Source: an uncultured bacterium (lineage in GTDB: Bacteria; Bacteroidota; Rhodothermia; Rhodothermales; UBA10348). From it: a stretch of DNA of 44,440 nucleotides. This document shows, in pieces, positions 1 through 7,982 of the stretch. A model generated the notes under the pieces. It was not told where the DNA came from, did not search any database, and saw nothing but the letters and a program-made list of their open reading frames with translations. The position numbers and the translations under genes are program-made. Each line of letters opens with the position of its first letter. Position 1 is the stretch's first letter. Where the stretch lies: contig CALIKL010000044.1 in the NCBI GenBank assembly GCA_938018055.1, positions 1 through 44,440 of the forward strand, given 5' to 3'.

Positions 1-165
1 AGTTCGATCAACACATCGGGCTTGAACGGCTTCGTCAGCACCTCACACATACCAGCCTCCTGACTGGCTTTGACCGCGCTGGTCGTTGCATCAGCAGTAA
101 GTGCAACGATGGGCAGATTGGGATGGCTTTCCAGCATGCGCCGGGCGGTCGTGACCATGGAGATG
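1..165 (-). pseudogene. C-terminal part of a response-regulator receiver (REC) domain, cut at both ends
   Basis: Read on the minus strand from about position 165 to the window edge, the translation is ISMVTTARRM, then LPIVALTADA, then MCEVLTKPFKPDVLIE. This is the second half of a receiver domain: the beta-4 strand ending in the conserved Thr (ALTA) and the beta-5 strand with the invariant Lys (TKPF). This arrangement is typical of the receiver module of hybrid histidine kinases. The phosphoacceptor Asp segment that should precede it is missing. Instead, the sequence upstream belongs to a porin in another reading frame. The frame is open at the window edge, so the 3' end is unknown. The domain assignment is secure; what protein it came from is not. 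Confidence 0.75.
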
Positions 166-690
166 GTCCTCGCTGGCCCCGGCACCCAAGCGATAGAAAA
201 AAGCACCCGCCCCCCTGGACAGCGTACCACTCACTTCTGCGACAACAGAGTGTACCGGAAGTCGGTTCTTGTAATCAACCATCTCGGGCCGACTTATCGT
301 TCTCTGCAGATACTGCCCGTGGTGATACGTTGCGTTCCAGTGGGAAACGGGAGTGTGAACACGACCTAGGCGCAGGCGCAACCGGCCGCTGAACTGAAAT
401 TGAAAAAATGACCGTTCCAGACTGACCTGACCGTTGTGGTCAACATCCGGAGTGATCGTGATTTCCGCGAAATACTGAGCTCTCTTTGACAGTGTCGAAG
501 TAAGGTGAGCTACGACCTGACCACTGTACCATTTGGTCTCGTGGTTGGCGTCGTTGAATTCTGTCTGGAAATCTGTAAAGAGCCCGAATTGGGTTCGGGA
601 ATCGATGTCCTCAATCAGACCGGAGAGCTCCTGGGCTCCGGCCGAAAAGGGCACGAGGAGCCACACAAGGGCTAAGAGATGTTTGTTCAT
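91..690 (-). pseudogene. Outer-membrane porin-like beta-barrel protein, N-terminal part only
   Basis: The start at 690 gives a clean signal peptide (MNKHLLALVWLLVPFSAGAQ, cleavage after residue about 19). Amphipathic strands rich in aromatic and alternating polar residues follow, including ERSFFQFQF, LRLRLGRVHTPVSHWNATYH and GAFFYRLGAG. This pattern fits outer-membrane beta-barrels that resemble phosphate-selective or general porins. The recognisable barrel sequence ends near position 175. After that the frame reads out-of-frame receiver-domain sequence and stops at 91, so fewer than 180 genuine residues remain of a protein that would normally exceed 350. The family is inferred from pattern only; no specific substrate can be given. 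No good ribosome binding site is seen before the ATG. Confidence 0.6.
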
Positions 691-730
691 CGGAGGGGGC
701 AGTTATTGACCAATGAGCCCTTAACAACCA

Positions 731-756
731 TACGGGCCGGCTCCCGCCGGCCCGTA
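731..756 (-). terminator. Perfect 10-bp hairpin between the porin and BNR genes
   Basis: Bases 731-740 are the exact reverse complement of 747-756 with a 6-base loop. The stem is almost all G and C. It lies 84 bp beyond the stop of the BNR gene at 840 and is therefore placed to end that transcript. The bases after it on the minus strand are only moderately T-rich, so intrinsic termination may be partial. Confidence 0.55.
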
Positions 757-805
757 TTTCGACATATCCTCTATTTTTTTCGACGAAACCCTGAATTATT
801 TCGAC
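757..805. promoter_or_regulatory. Three TTTCGAC direct repeats with an exact 21-bp period
   Basis: TTTCGAC occurs at 757-763, 778-784 and 799-805. The second and third copies extend to TTTCGACGAA. The spacing is 21 bp in both intervals, two turns of B-DNA, so all copies face the same side of the helix. Direct repeats at this spacing are typical of response-regulator or LytTR-type binding sites. The array sits about 70-115 bp upstream of the porin start, with a hairpin in between. That it is an operator is inference; the repeats and spacing are directly visible. Confidence 0.5.
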
Positions 806-839
806 GAATGTGATGAACGCCTCTTGCTGGCTCCTTCGA

Positions 840-3773
840 TCACTTCTTGACACCCCATACTGGACCTGGAGCTGGGACTGGCTCACCAGACCTGCCTCGC
901 GGCGCATTAAGCATGAAATTCGCCTCAGAAGATGCCCCTGCCATCTCGACCAATACAGAGTACGTACCCGGAGTCAAGTACGTTGTCCCATTATCTGCAG
1001 GCTCTGGATTGTCTTCCAAGAACTCCGCGCCTTTGTCACCGACAGAATAATCGTAGGCTACCAGGTTCAAGCCGATGTCCAATCTGGACTCGAATGACTG
1101 AAGGGGCTCTCCCTGTTCACTGAAAATAGTTACCGTTGCCGAACCAGCCGTCGAAGCCCAGACAATGAATTCAGTCTGCGGTTCGATGACCGATGAATAG
1201 GCACGGCGCTTGGAGCCCCACAATGCACTCCATCCCGAGGCCGCTCCTTCAAACACGTGCAGCGTTCGAGCAGTCATTCGTTCATCCAGCGCAGCGACCT
1301 GATCCAGATCTGCACGCCAGATGGACCGACCATGCGTCCCGATAACCAACTCGTTGTCCCGCGTCTGGATTTTCAGATCATGTACGGGACTGAAAGGCAA
1401 ATCTTCTGCAAATCCATGGAAGGTCCGGCCGCGATCCAACGAGGCGTACACTGCATGATCTGTCCCCACGAACAGCAAATCCGGATTTACGTGGTGCTCT
1501 ACCATAACGTTTACCGGTTCAGCCGGGAGGTCTGCACCAAGACGGGACCAGGTATTTCCAAAATCCTCACTCACATAGACGTAGGCTTCAAAATGGTCCC
1601 ATCGATAACCATTCAACGTGGCATAGACCCTGCCTTCAATGTGCGAAGAAGCAACCACCCGGCTGACCCAGAGATTATCGGGCAGATCGCCATCGATACG
1701 GGTCCAATTGACCCCACCGTCTCTCGTTACATGAATGTATCCATCATCTGAACCGGTGTAAATCAGGCCAAAGCGCAGCGGCGATTCGGAAACGGATGTC
1801 AGTGTCCCATAAGGCACGTCGCCCGGACGACCTCCGCCCGTCAGATCTGGTGATATGGCCTGAAGGTCCTCTCCCCGGTTCATTGAACGGTAGAGACGGT
1901 TTGCACCGTAGTAGAAAATATCCTGGTTGTGCGACGAGAGCAGTATGGGCGTCTGCCAGTTGAATCGCAGTGGCTTCTCACCGAGTTCGTGACGTGGACG
2001 AATGGAGACCTTCTCCCCTGTGCTCAGATTCGTGCGAGAATAGAATCCGAATTGCGAGCCTGTATAGACAACTTCATTGGTACGCGTATCGACCTGGACC
2101 TGCATGCCATCGCCACCGCCCAAACGATGGTATGGATAGTCTCCTTCCGACGTCCAGCGCGGGCTCTCGACATACGTGCTCGGACCCATCCATGTCCCGT
2201 TGTCCTGCAAACCGCCGTATACGTTGTAGGGCTCGGCCATGTCTACCTGAACATAGTAGAACTGCCCCACCGGCGGAATATTGAGCTTATTCCACGTTTC
2301 ACCGGCGTCGTAGGTCATATTGAGACCGCCGTCGTTGCCATTGATCACATGACCCGCTCGGTTCGGATTGAGCCACATCGCCTGGTGATCCGCATGTACG
2401 TGGGGTCCGCCGATTGACTTCCAGGTAGCGCCACCATCGTCGCTACGTAGCATGGGCACACCCATGGTGTATACCTGATCGGCATTATCCGGCGCGACGC
2501 GGACTTCTCCGAAATAGTAGCCGTACGAGTTGTAAACCCCGTCGAGATAATCATCGTGGGTCTTGCGCCAGGTCGCCCCTCCATCGTCGCTACGATAGAG
2601 CTCCAGACCAATTACATCCGTGTCAAACAACTGGTTGTTGGCATCGTCGACGTACTGAACGAGTGCCGAAGGCTCAATATCTCCCTGCTCGATCATACCA
2701 CGTACCGCGGCCAGATCGTACCGGGATGGGAAACGCTCACGCTTCAGATAGTCCTCGATCATGTCGTCATCCAGTCGCAGAAATTCCTGCGAGGATAAAG
2801 CCGCCATATCTGCCCGCGAAAGACCATTGGTGGCACGCTCCTCTTCTTCCTCACCCGGCTTTCTGAATTGGTTGTCGAGCGCCGCATATACGATATCGGG
2901 GTTTCCAGGATGGATGTCGATCCCAATCCGCCCCACGCCCGATCCCGTTGGAAATCCATTGCCGTGAATGGGCATCCAGCTCTGCCCGCCGTCCGTGGTC
3001 TTCCAGATTCCAGACCCCTCACCCCCTTCCACGAAATTCCAGGCCCGGCGATCACGCTCCCACATGGCGGCGTAGAGAACGTCAGGATCAGAGGGATCCA
3101 TCACGAGATCCACAGCACCCGTGCGATCGTTGATGTACAAATTCTTCTCCCATGTCTGGCCACCGTCCGTACTGACATACACGCCCCGCTCTTCATTCGG
3201 GGAATACAGTGCGCCCAGCGCAGCAACCCAGACGACATCAGGATTGTCCGGATTCACGACGATGCGGCCCGTACGCTGGGTGTTTGTCAGACCCATGTGT
3301 TGCCAGGACCGTCCCCAATCGTCACTTCGATACAGCCCATCTCCTGCATAGGAAGACCGGCTCGAATTGTTTTCCCCGGTACCGACCCAAATTACCCCCG
3401 ATTCCCAATCGGCGTGAATGTCTCCGATGGTCATTGTGCCGTTGAAATCAAAGATTGGCTCAAATGATTGACCATTATTGTCTGTAATCCAGAGCCCACC
3501 CGATGCATAGGCGACCAAGAAATGGGAAGGGTCCTCCGGGTTGGCATCTATGTCCGTAACGCGGCCGCTCATGATGGTCGGCCCAACGTTGATGACCCGG
3601 ACGTTTTTCAACGGGGACTGATTGAACAGGGAAATCCTGGTGGCATAGGCATTCTCGCGAGCCTCCACCGAGGAAGCGGGCACGGCCGTGTCCATGACGG
3701 GGGTCAGATTCTGGCGCTGAGCCGTGGCGCTGGCGGCAGTCAACAAAGCGAGAAATAGAACTCGAGAAAGCAT
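840..3773 (-). CDS. Exported VPS10/sortilin-like BNR (Asp-box) beta-propeller protein
   Basis: This 977-residue protein begins with a signal peptide (MLSRVLFLALLTAASATAQ). Asp-box motifs of the form S/T-x-D-x-G-x-S/T-W recur throughout, for example near residues 149-156 (SDDWGRSW), 201-208 (STDGGQTW) and 259-266 (TTDGGQSW), with further copies such as SDDGGATW (twice), TYDAGETW, TRDGGVNW and SEDFGNTW. This indicates a double or ten-bladed propeller of the VPS10/sortilin type, often labelled glycosyl hydrolase in databases without biochemical support. An acidic insert near residues 310-380 breaks the propeller. The last roughly 100 residues look like a beta-sandwich (YLTPGTYSVLVEMAG), as in C-terminal domains of exported Bacteroidota proteins. 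It probably acts at the surface or in the periplasm by binding peptide or glycan; catalytic activity is not shown. It appears to be transcribed alone, toward the porin remnant. Confidence 0.85.
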   Translation of the reverse strand: MLSRVLFLALLTAASATAQRQNLTPVMDTAVPASSVEARENAYATRISLFNQSPLKNVRVINVGPTIMSGRVTDIDANPEDPSHFLVAYASGGLWITDNNGQSFEPIFDFNGTMTIGDIHADWESGVIWVGTGENNSSRSSYAGDGLYRSDDWGRSWQHMGLTNTQRTGRIVVNPDNPDVVWVAALGALYSPNEERGVYVSTDGGQTWEKNLYINDRTGAVDLVMDPSDPDVLYAAMWERDRRAWNFVEGGEGSGIWKTTDGGQSWMPIHGNGFPTGSGVGRIGIDIHPGNPDIVYAALDNQFRKPGEEEEERATNGLSRADMAALSSQEFLRLDDDMIEDYLKRERFPSRYDLAAVRGMIEQGDIEPSALVQYVDDANNQLFDTDVIGLELYRSDDGGATWRKTHDDYLDGVYNSYGYYFGEVRVAPDNADQVYTMGVPMLRSDDGGATWKSIGGPHVHADHQAMWLNPNRAGHVINGNDGGLNMTYDAGETWNKLNIPPVGQFYYVQVDMAEPYNVYGGLQDNGTWMGPSTYVESPRWTSEGDYPYHRLGGGDGMQVQVDTRTNEVVYTGSQFGFYSRTNLSTGEKVSIRPRHELGEKPLRFNWQTPILLSSHNQDIFYYGANRLYRSMNRGEDLQAISPDLTGGGRPGDVPYGTLTSVSESPLRFGLIYTGSDDGYIHVTRDGGVNWTRIDGDLPDNLWVSRVVASSHIEGRVYATLNGYRWDHFEAYVYVSEDFGNTWSRLGADLPAEPVNVMVEHHVNPDLLFVGTDHAVYASLDRGRTFHGFAEDLPFSPVHDLKIQTRDNELVIGTHGRSIWRADLDQVAALDERMTARTLHVFEGAASGWSALWGSKRRAYSSVIEPQTEFIVWASTAGSATVTIFSEQGEPLQSFESRLDIGLNLVAYDYSVGDKGAEFLEDNPEPADNGTTYLTPGTYSVLVEMAGASSEANFMLNAPRGRSGEPVPAPGPVWGVKK

Positions 3774-3916
3774 AATGAGAGGACCAGCTGGTTGAGAGCG
3801 GATTCAGACCTCCAACATACCGTCCACATCAATGTTGTGCAGTGGGGTTTCCCCGGAATCTGTTATTGCCAGCGAGGTACCTCAAAAGTGCCGCAAGTGA
3901 CCCGAGCTACCGCTCG

Positions 3917-4885
3917 CTAGGCGTCTTGCTCTGCCAAAACATCCAGCAACGTGGAACGAGCGATGTTTCGTCCTGAAATAAATAGTACGACCGGGGCTGA
4001 AGGCTTCGGAAAGGCTTCGTCCAATGCAGCAGCAACGGCAACGGCGCACGAGCCTTCCATGATGATCTGGTGTTCGTCGACCATCCATCTCATGGCGTGA
4101 CGCAAGGCTTGCTCATCAACGAGTCTCACATCATCGACGAGGTCCCTCAGGATCTCGAACGTATTTCGACCCAAACCACCTTCGAGTCCCCCTGCGAGCG
4201 TTTCAATAGCAGGCATCTCTGTGATGGCTCTTCCAGCTTCCATACTGGCTTTCAATGCTGCTGAATCCCGATGCTGACAGGCAACGATTCGGGTGTCAGC
4301 GCGACGCTCTTTCATCCAATAGGCAAATCCTGCTGCATGCCCTCCACCGCCAACGGGCATCAAGAAGATCCGGGCATCGGGTACTTGCGCTTCAACCTCC
4401 ATGGCAATGGATCCACCATTTGCGGCCATTACGAAGGGATCGTCAAACGCGCTGATGAATCGCAGACCGAGTCGATTGCATTCGTCCAAGGCCCACTTCT
4501 CCGTTTCGTCGTAGCCGGCGAATGCCGAAAGACGCACATCGGCACCATTTCGCTTCATTGCGGCCGTCTTAACCGGATCAACGCTAGCTGGGACGAAAAT
4601 GATGACTTCCATTCCCATCTCCCGGGCCGCATAGGCCATACCTCGTCCGTGGTTACCAGCCGAACAGGTGGCTACACGCTCGATTCCCTGCTGCTTCAAT
4701 TTATGGAGTGCAAAAAGCGCACCGCGCAGCTTGAATGACCCCGTGATCTGAAGATTCTCCAGTTTCAACCACACATCCACGCCCAGTCGTTCGCTCAGAG
4801 TGGGTGAATACTCCACCGGCGTACGGCGAATACGGCCCTCCAGGAAGGATGAGGCCTGAAGTATGAGATCAATTGAAACGGACAT
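3917..4885 (-). CDS. PLP-dependent threonine/serine dehydratase-like enzyme
   Basis: This is a fold-type II PLP enzyme. The PLP lysine lies in SFKLRG (Lys about 52), within the classic KLENLQ...GSFKLRG signature of serine/threonine dehydratases. A substrate loop SAGNHG (75-80) and a phosphate-binding PVGGGG (177-182) follow. From the chosen ATG at 4885 the protein has 322 residues and no C-terminal ACT regulatory domain. It therefore resembles catabolic TdcB-type dehydratases and serine/threonine racemases rather than biosynthetic IlvA. The expected reaction is L-threonine to 2-oxobutanoate and ammonia, or serine to pyruvate. Starts at 4903 (ATG) and 4924 (GTG) are possible; none has a clear ribosome binding site, and 4885 fits the family's usual N-terminus best. 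It is divergent from the aldehyde dehydrogenase gene. Confidence 0.85.
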   Translation of the reverse strand: MSVSIDLILQASSFLEGRIRRTPVEYSPTLSERLGVDVWLKLENLQITGSFKLRGALFALHKLKQQGIERVATCSAGNHGRGMAYAAREMGMEVIIFVPASVDPVKTAAMKRNGADVRLSAFAGYDETEKWALDECNRLGLRFISAFDDPFVMAANGGSIAMEVEAQVPDARIFLMPVGGGGHAAGFAYWMKERRADTRIVACQHRDSAALKASMEAGRAITEMPAIETLAGGLEGGLGRNTFEILRDLVDDVRLVDEQALRHAMRWMVDEHQIIMEGSCAVAVAAALDEAFPKPSAPVVLFISGRNIARSTLLDVLAEQDA

Positions 4886-4961
4886 GGAGGATGGAGCACG
4901 CATGATTGGTAGACAATCTACCACATGAATTGCGATTCCGTGGCGTTCCTATCTTCCTGAC

Positions 4962-6353
4962 ATGACCCCTTCCGAAATATTTGAGCTGCAGAAGGCCCAC
5001 TTCCTCGCGCATCCCAATCCCCCTATTGCGCATCGCAAAGGCCGGTTACAAGCCTTGCGAAAAGCACTTATGGAGCGGGAAGATGAACTCAAAGAGGCCT
5101 TGTGGAAGGATTTTTCCAAATCATCCTATGAGGTTGAGCTTACTGAATTTCTGACGACGCTCGTAGAGCTGGACCACACGCTGCGTCATCTTGCCCGGTG
5201 GATGAAGCCTCAGCGCAAGCCTACTCCGATCGTTCTGATCGGGACGAAAACCCACGTGCGATGTTTACCCAAAGGGCCCAGCCTGATGATTGCACCGTGG
5301 AATTACGCTGTGCTGCTCACTCTTGGACCCATCATTCATGCGACGGCAGCAGGGTGCCCCTTCGTGATCAAGCCCTCCGAGCACACGGCCCACGCAGCCG
5401 GTGTGCTGAAGCGTATGATCGAAGAAATCTATCCTCCCGAAGAGGGTGCCGTCTTTTTGGGAGGCGCTGACACGGCCACCGAATTACTGGAATTACCCTT
5501 TGCACACGTCCACTTTACGGGAAGCGCCAGAGTGGGACGAATCGTAATGAAGGCAGCCGCTCAGCACCTGGCCTCCGTCACGCTTGAGCTTGGAGGTAAG
5601 TCGCCGACCTATATCGATGCTTCAGCAGACCTGGCAAACGCTGCCAAAGGTATTTGCTTTGGGAAGTTCTCCAATGCCGGACAGACGTGTATCGCCCCGG
5701 ATTACCTGCTGGTTCACCGGGAAGTAGCCGAGCGATTCAAGGCAGAATTGACGTCTGAAATTCAGCGAGCCTATGTGCCGGGTACGGGTGACGCGGAATT
5801 GACGGCCATCATAACATCTGACGAGCTGGAACGGCAGGCTGAGCTGATCCAGGATGCCCGTGATCATGGAGCGCAAGTGCTCATTGGAGGCAGGGCGGAC
5901 AGCACATCACGCCGGGTCGAAGCCACTCTGATCATGGATCCACCCGTAGCATCCCGCGTGATGCAGGAAGAAATATTCGGACCAATCCTCCCCTTTCTGG
6001 TCGTGGATGGCGTGGAAGATGCCATCGAGCGCATCCAGCGGCGGCCCAAACCCCTCTCGACGTACGTCTACGCAAAGAGTGATGCCGTGATGGATCGATT
6101 TTCCGAATCAATCCGAACGGGAGCCGTTTGCAAGAACACCACGCTGCTGCAATTCGTGCAGCCCTTCGGGCCCTTCGGGGGCGAGGGCAATTCAGGTATC
6201 GGTCGCTCGCACGGAGAGGCCGGCTTCCGGGCCTTCTCAAACGAGCAAGTCGTGCTGCGTCGCCGCTGGGGGTCTTGGATAATGCGTCTGGTGATGCCAC
6301 CATACAGCCAGCGCAAAAGCTGGATTGGCAAGGCGTTCCGCCGATTTACGTGA
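4962..6353 (+). CDS. NAD(P)-dependent aldehyde dehydrogenase, class-3 / fatty-aldehyde type
   Basis: The 463-residue protein has the standard aldehyde dehydrogenase elements in order: APWNY (111-115), the cofactor-binding KPSE (137-140), FTGS (185-188), the general-base Glu in LELGGKSP (E209) and the catalytic Cys in NAGQTC (C243). EEIFGPILP follows in the C-terminal half. The short N-terminus and overall length match the class-3 group (ALDH3, fatty aldehyde and coniferyl aldehyde dehydrogenases), which oxidise medium- and long-chain or aromatic aldehydes. The basic, hydrophobic tail (MRLVMPPYSQRKSWIGKAF) could associate with the membrane, as in eukaryotic fatty aldehyde dehydrogenases; that is inference. 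The gene is convergent with the short-chain dehydrogenase, 13 bp apart. Confidence 0.9.
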   Translation: MTPSEIFELQKAHFLAHPNPPIAHRKGRLQALRKALMEREDELKEALWKDFSKSSYEVELTEFLTTLVELDHTLRHLARWMKPQRKPTPIVLIGTKTHVRCLPKGPSLMIAPWNYAVLLTLGPIIHATAAGCPFVIKPSEHTAHAAGVLKRMIEEIYPPEEGAVFLGGADTATELLELPFAHVHFTGSARVGRIVMKAAAQHLASVTLELGGKSPTYIDASADLANAAKGICFGKFSNAGQTCIAPDYLLVHREVAERFKAELTSEIQRAYVPGTGDAELTAIITSDELERQAELIQDARDHGAQVLIGGRADSTSRRVEATLIMDPPVASRVMQEEIFGPILPFLVVDGVEDAIERIQRRPKPLSTYVYAKSDAVMDRFSESIRTGAVCKNTTLLQFVQPFGPFGGEGNSGIGRSHGEAGFRAFSNEQVVLRRRWGSWIMRLVMPPYSQRKSWIGKAFRRFT

Positions 6354-6366
6354 CGGAGGCTTCGCT

Positions 6367-7134
6367 CTAGCGCGGCCCCATACGTACGCCGCCATCGAGT
6401 CGGATGACTTCACCATTGAGCTTTACGTTCTCGATGATGTGCTGCGCGAGAAATGCGTAGTCACTGGGTTTGCCAAGGCGCTTGGGAAACGGAATCTGGC
6501 TGATGAGCGATTCCTGTACCTCGTCCGGCATGCCGGCCACCATGGGTGTCTCGAAAATGCCCGGCGCAATCGTTACACAGCGAATACCTTCCCGGCTCAA
6601 ATCGCGCGCGATCGGCAACGTCATGCCGGCTACGCCTCCTTTGGAAGCAGAATAAGCGGCTTGACCGATCTGTCCGTCGAATGCGGCAACAGATGCCGTG
6701 TTGATCAGGACGCCCCGTTCACCTTCTTCATTCGGCTCATTGGTGGCCATGGCCGCGGCGGTCAGACGAATCATGTTGAATGTACCGGCCAGATTGACCG
6801 TGATCACTTTCACAAAGCTCTCCAGGTCATGCGCCCCTTTACGGCCCAGCGTCTTGCGGGCGATCAGAATGCCGGCGCAGTTGACGAGGCCGTGTACCGC
6901 CCCGAAGGTCTCCACGGCTTTGTCTACGCATGCCTGAGCGCTTTCGCTGCTGGCCACGTCTGTCTGAACAAAGATAGCTTGCATGCCAAGAGAATCGGCC
7001 TTGGCCTGACCCGCCTCGGAATTCACGTCGGCAATGACCACATTGGCCCCCTGATCAATCAATCGCTCCGCTGTTCCGGCGCCCAGGCCTGACGAGCCAC
7101 CGGTGACAATAAACGTATGTCCCTGAACCTGCAT
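6367..7134 (-). CDS. Short-chain dehydrogenase, 3-hydroxyacyl-CoA dehydrogenase type-2 like
   Basis: This 255-residue Rossmann enzyme has the glycine-rich cofactor motif [10 protein letters not shown] (11-20), an acidic residue after beta-2 (IAD, about 36) that favours NAD over NADP, NCAG (85-88), catalytic Ser148, and the active-site pair Tyr161/Lys165 in YSASKGG. The sequence between and after these, including [10 protein letters not shown] and the C-terminal RLDGGVRM, resembles the HSD17B10/type-2 3-hydroxyacyl-CoA dehydrogenase group. The likely reaction is NAD-linked oxidation of a 3-hydroxyacyl-CoA in beta-oxidation or branched-chain degradation, though acetoacetyl-CoA reductase activity is also possible. 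The neighbouring aldehyde dehydrogenase and threonine dehydratase are consistent with a catabolic role but are not co-transcribed. It diverges from queE across 173 bp. Confidence 0.85.
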   Translation of the reverse strand: MQVQGHTFIVTGGSSGLGAGTAERLIDQGANVVIADVNSEAGQAKADSLGMQAIFVQTDVASSESAQACVDKAVETFGAVHGLVNCAGILIARKTLGRKGAHDLESFVKVITVNLAGTFNMIRLTAAAMATNEPNEEGERGVLINTASVAAFDGQIGQAAYSASKGGVAGMTLPIARDLSREGIRCVTIAPGIFETPMVAGMPDEVQESLISQIPFPKRLGKPSDYAFLAQHIIENVKLNGEVIRLDGGVRMGPR

Positions 7135-7307
7135 GGTGATTCTCGGATATATTGGATAGTTCTGATTGCCGTGAATCTACGCGTGCCCCGGTTGAAGGGC
7201 TTACGAATAGTGGCGCTAACGGCATCCGAACGAATCACCAATCGTTGTATGGGATTGGCTCGGCTTCCAAGGCTCCCGACCTTTCCTATCGATTTATCCG
7301 TCGACTG

Positions 7308-7946
7308 ATGGCCTACGCTATCAAAGAGATCTACACCACGCTGCAAGGCGAAGGCTACCACACCGGTCGCCCCGCCGTCTTTGTGCGTTTTGCTGGCTGC
7401 AATTTGTGGTCGGGTCGGGAGGAGGACAGGGCCGCTGCCGTGTGCACCTTTTGCGATACTGACTTCGTCGGGACGGATGGTCCGAATGGCGGCAAGTTCA
7501 AAACGGCCCAAGAGGCAGCGGCCCGGATTGCCGCCATCTGGAAGCAGGATACGGGTTCAGATGCCCCATTTGTCGTTTGCACCGGTGGTGAGCCGCTTCT
7601 TCAGCTCGATCTCGGGCTCATCGATGCGCTTCATGACCTTGGAGCCGAGATCGCCATCGAGACGAATGGCACGATCGCGGCCCCGGAAGGCATCGACTGG
7701 ATCTGTGTTTCCCCTAAAAAAGACGCCGAAGTCGTTCAGCGTTCAGGGCATGAGCTGAAGCTGGTATGGTTTCAGCCGGAGGCTCCCCCCGAACGGTTTG
7801 CCTCGTGGGAGTTCGATCATTTCTATCTGCAACCCATGGATGGGCCAGATCAGGAACGATTCACGCGCGAGGCCACGCAGTATTGCCTCGAGCATCCACG
7901 ATGGCGACTCTCCATTCAGACGCACAAGCTCCTGGGCATTCCCTGA
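7308..7946 (+). CDS. queE: 7-carboxy-7-deazaguanine synthase (radical SAM)
   Basis: QueE converts 6-carboxy-5,6,7,8-tetrahydropterin to 7-carboxy-7-deazaguanine, the radical-SAM ring-contraction step toward queuosine and other 7-deazapurines. The start at 7308 gives 212 residues beginning MAYAIKEIYTTLQGEG, the usual QueE N-terminus. The frame is open upstream to 7152, but that part has no family resemblance. The iron-sulfur cysteines are C31, C46 and C49: a C-x14-C-x2-C arrangement instead of the usual radical-SAM C-x3-C-x2-C, as known for the Burkholderia multivorans enzyme. The glycine-rich TGGEPLLQ segment (SAM binding) and FYLQPMDG near the C-terminus are also typical. No other queuosine gene (queC, queD, queF) is in the window. 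Confidence 0.93.
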   Translation: MAYAIKEIYTTLQGEGYHTGRPAVFVRFAGCNLWSGREEDRAAAVCTFCDTDFVGTDGPNGGKFKTAQEAAARIAAIWKQDTGSDAPFVVCTGGEPLLQLDLGLIDALHDLGAEIAIETNGTIAAPEGIDWICVSPKKDAEVVQRSGHELKLVWFQPEAPPERFASWEFDHFYLQPMDGPDQERFTREATQYCLEHPRWRLSIQTHKLLGIP

Positions 7947-7982
7947 GGGGCAACACGGGCCTCGGGATTATCCACGATCTGC

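Noticed and set aside
3844-3854. GGGG-TTT-CCCC as a terminator
   Set aside because: Four-base stem with no T-tract; too weak, and it lies between the BNR gene start and the dehydratase stop.
7152-7307. In-frame open extension upstream of queE
   Set aside because: QueE proteins begin at the MAYAIKEIYTTLQGEG segment; the preceding residues are low in family character and cover the promoter region.
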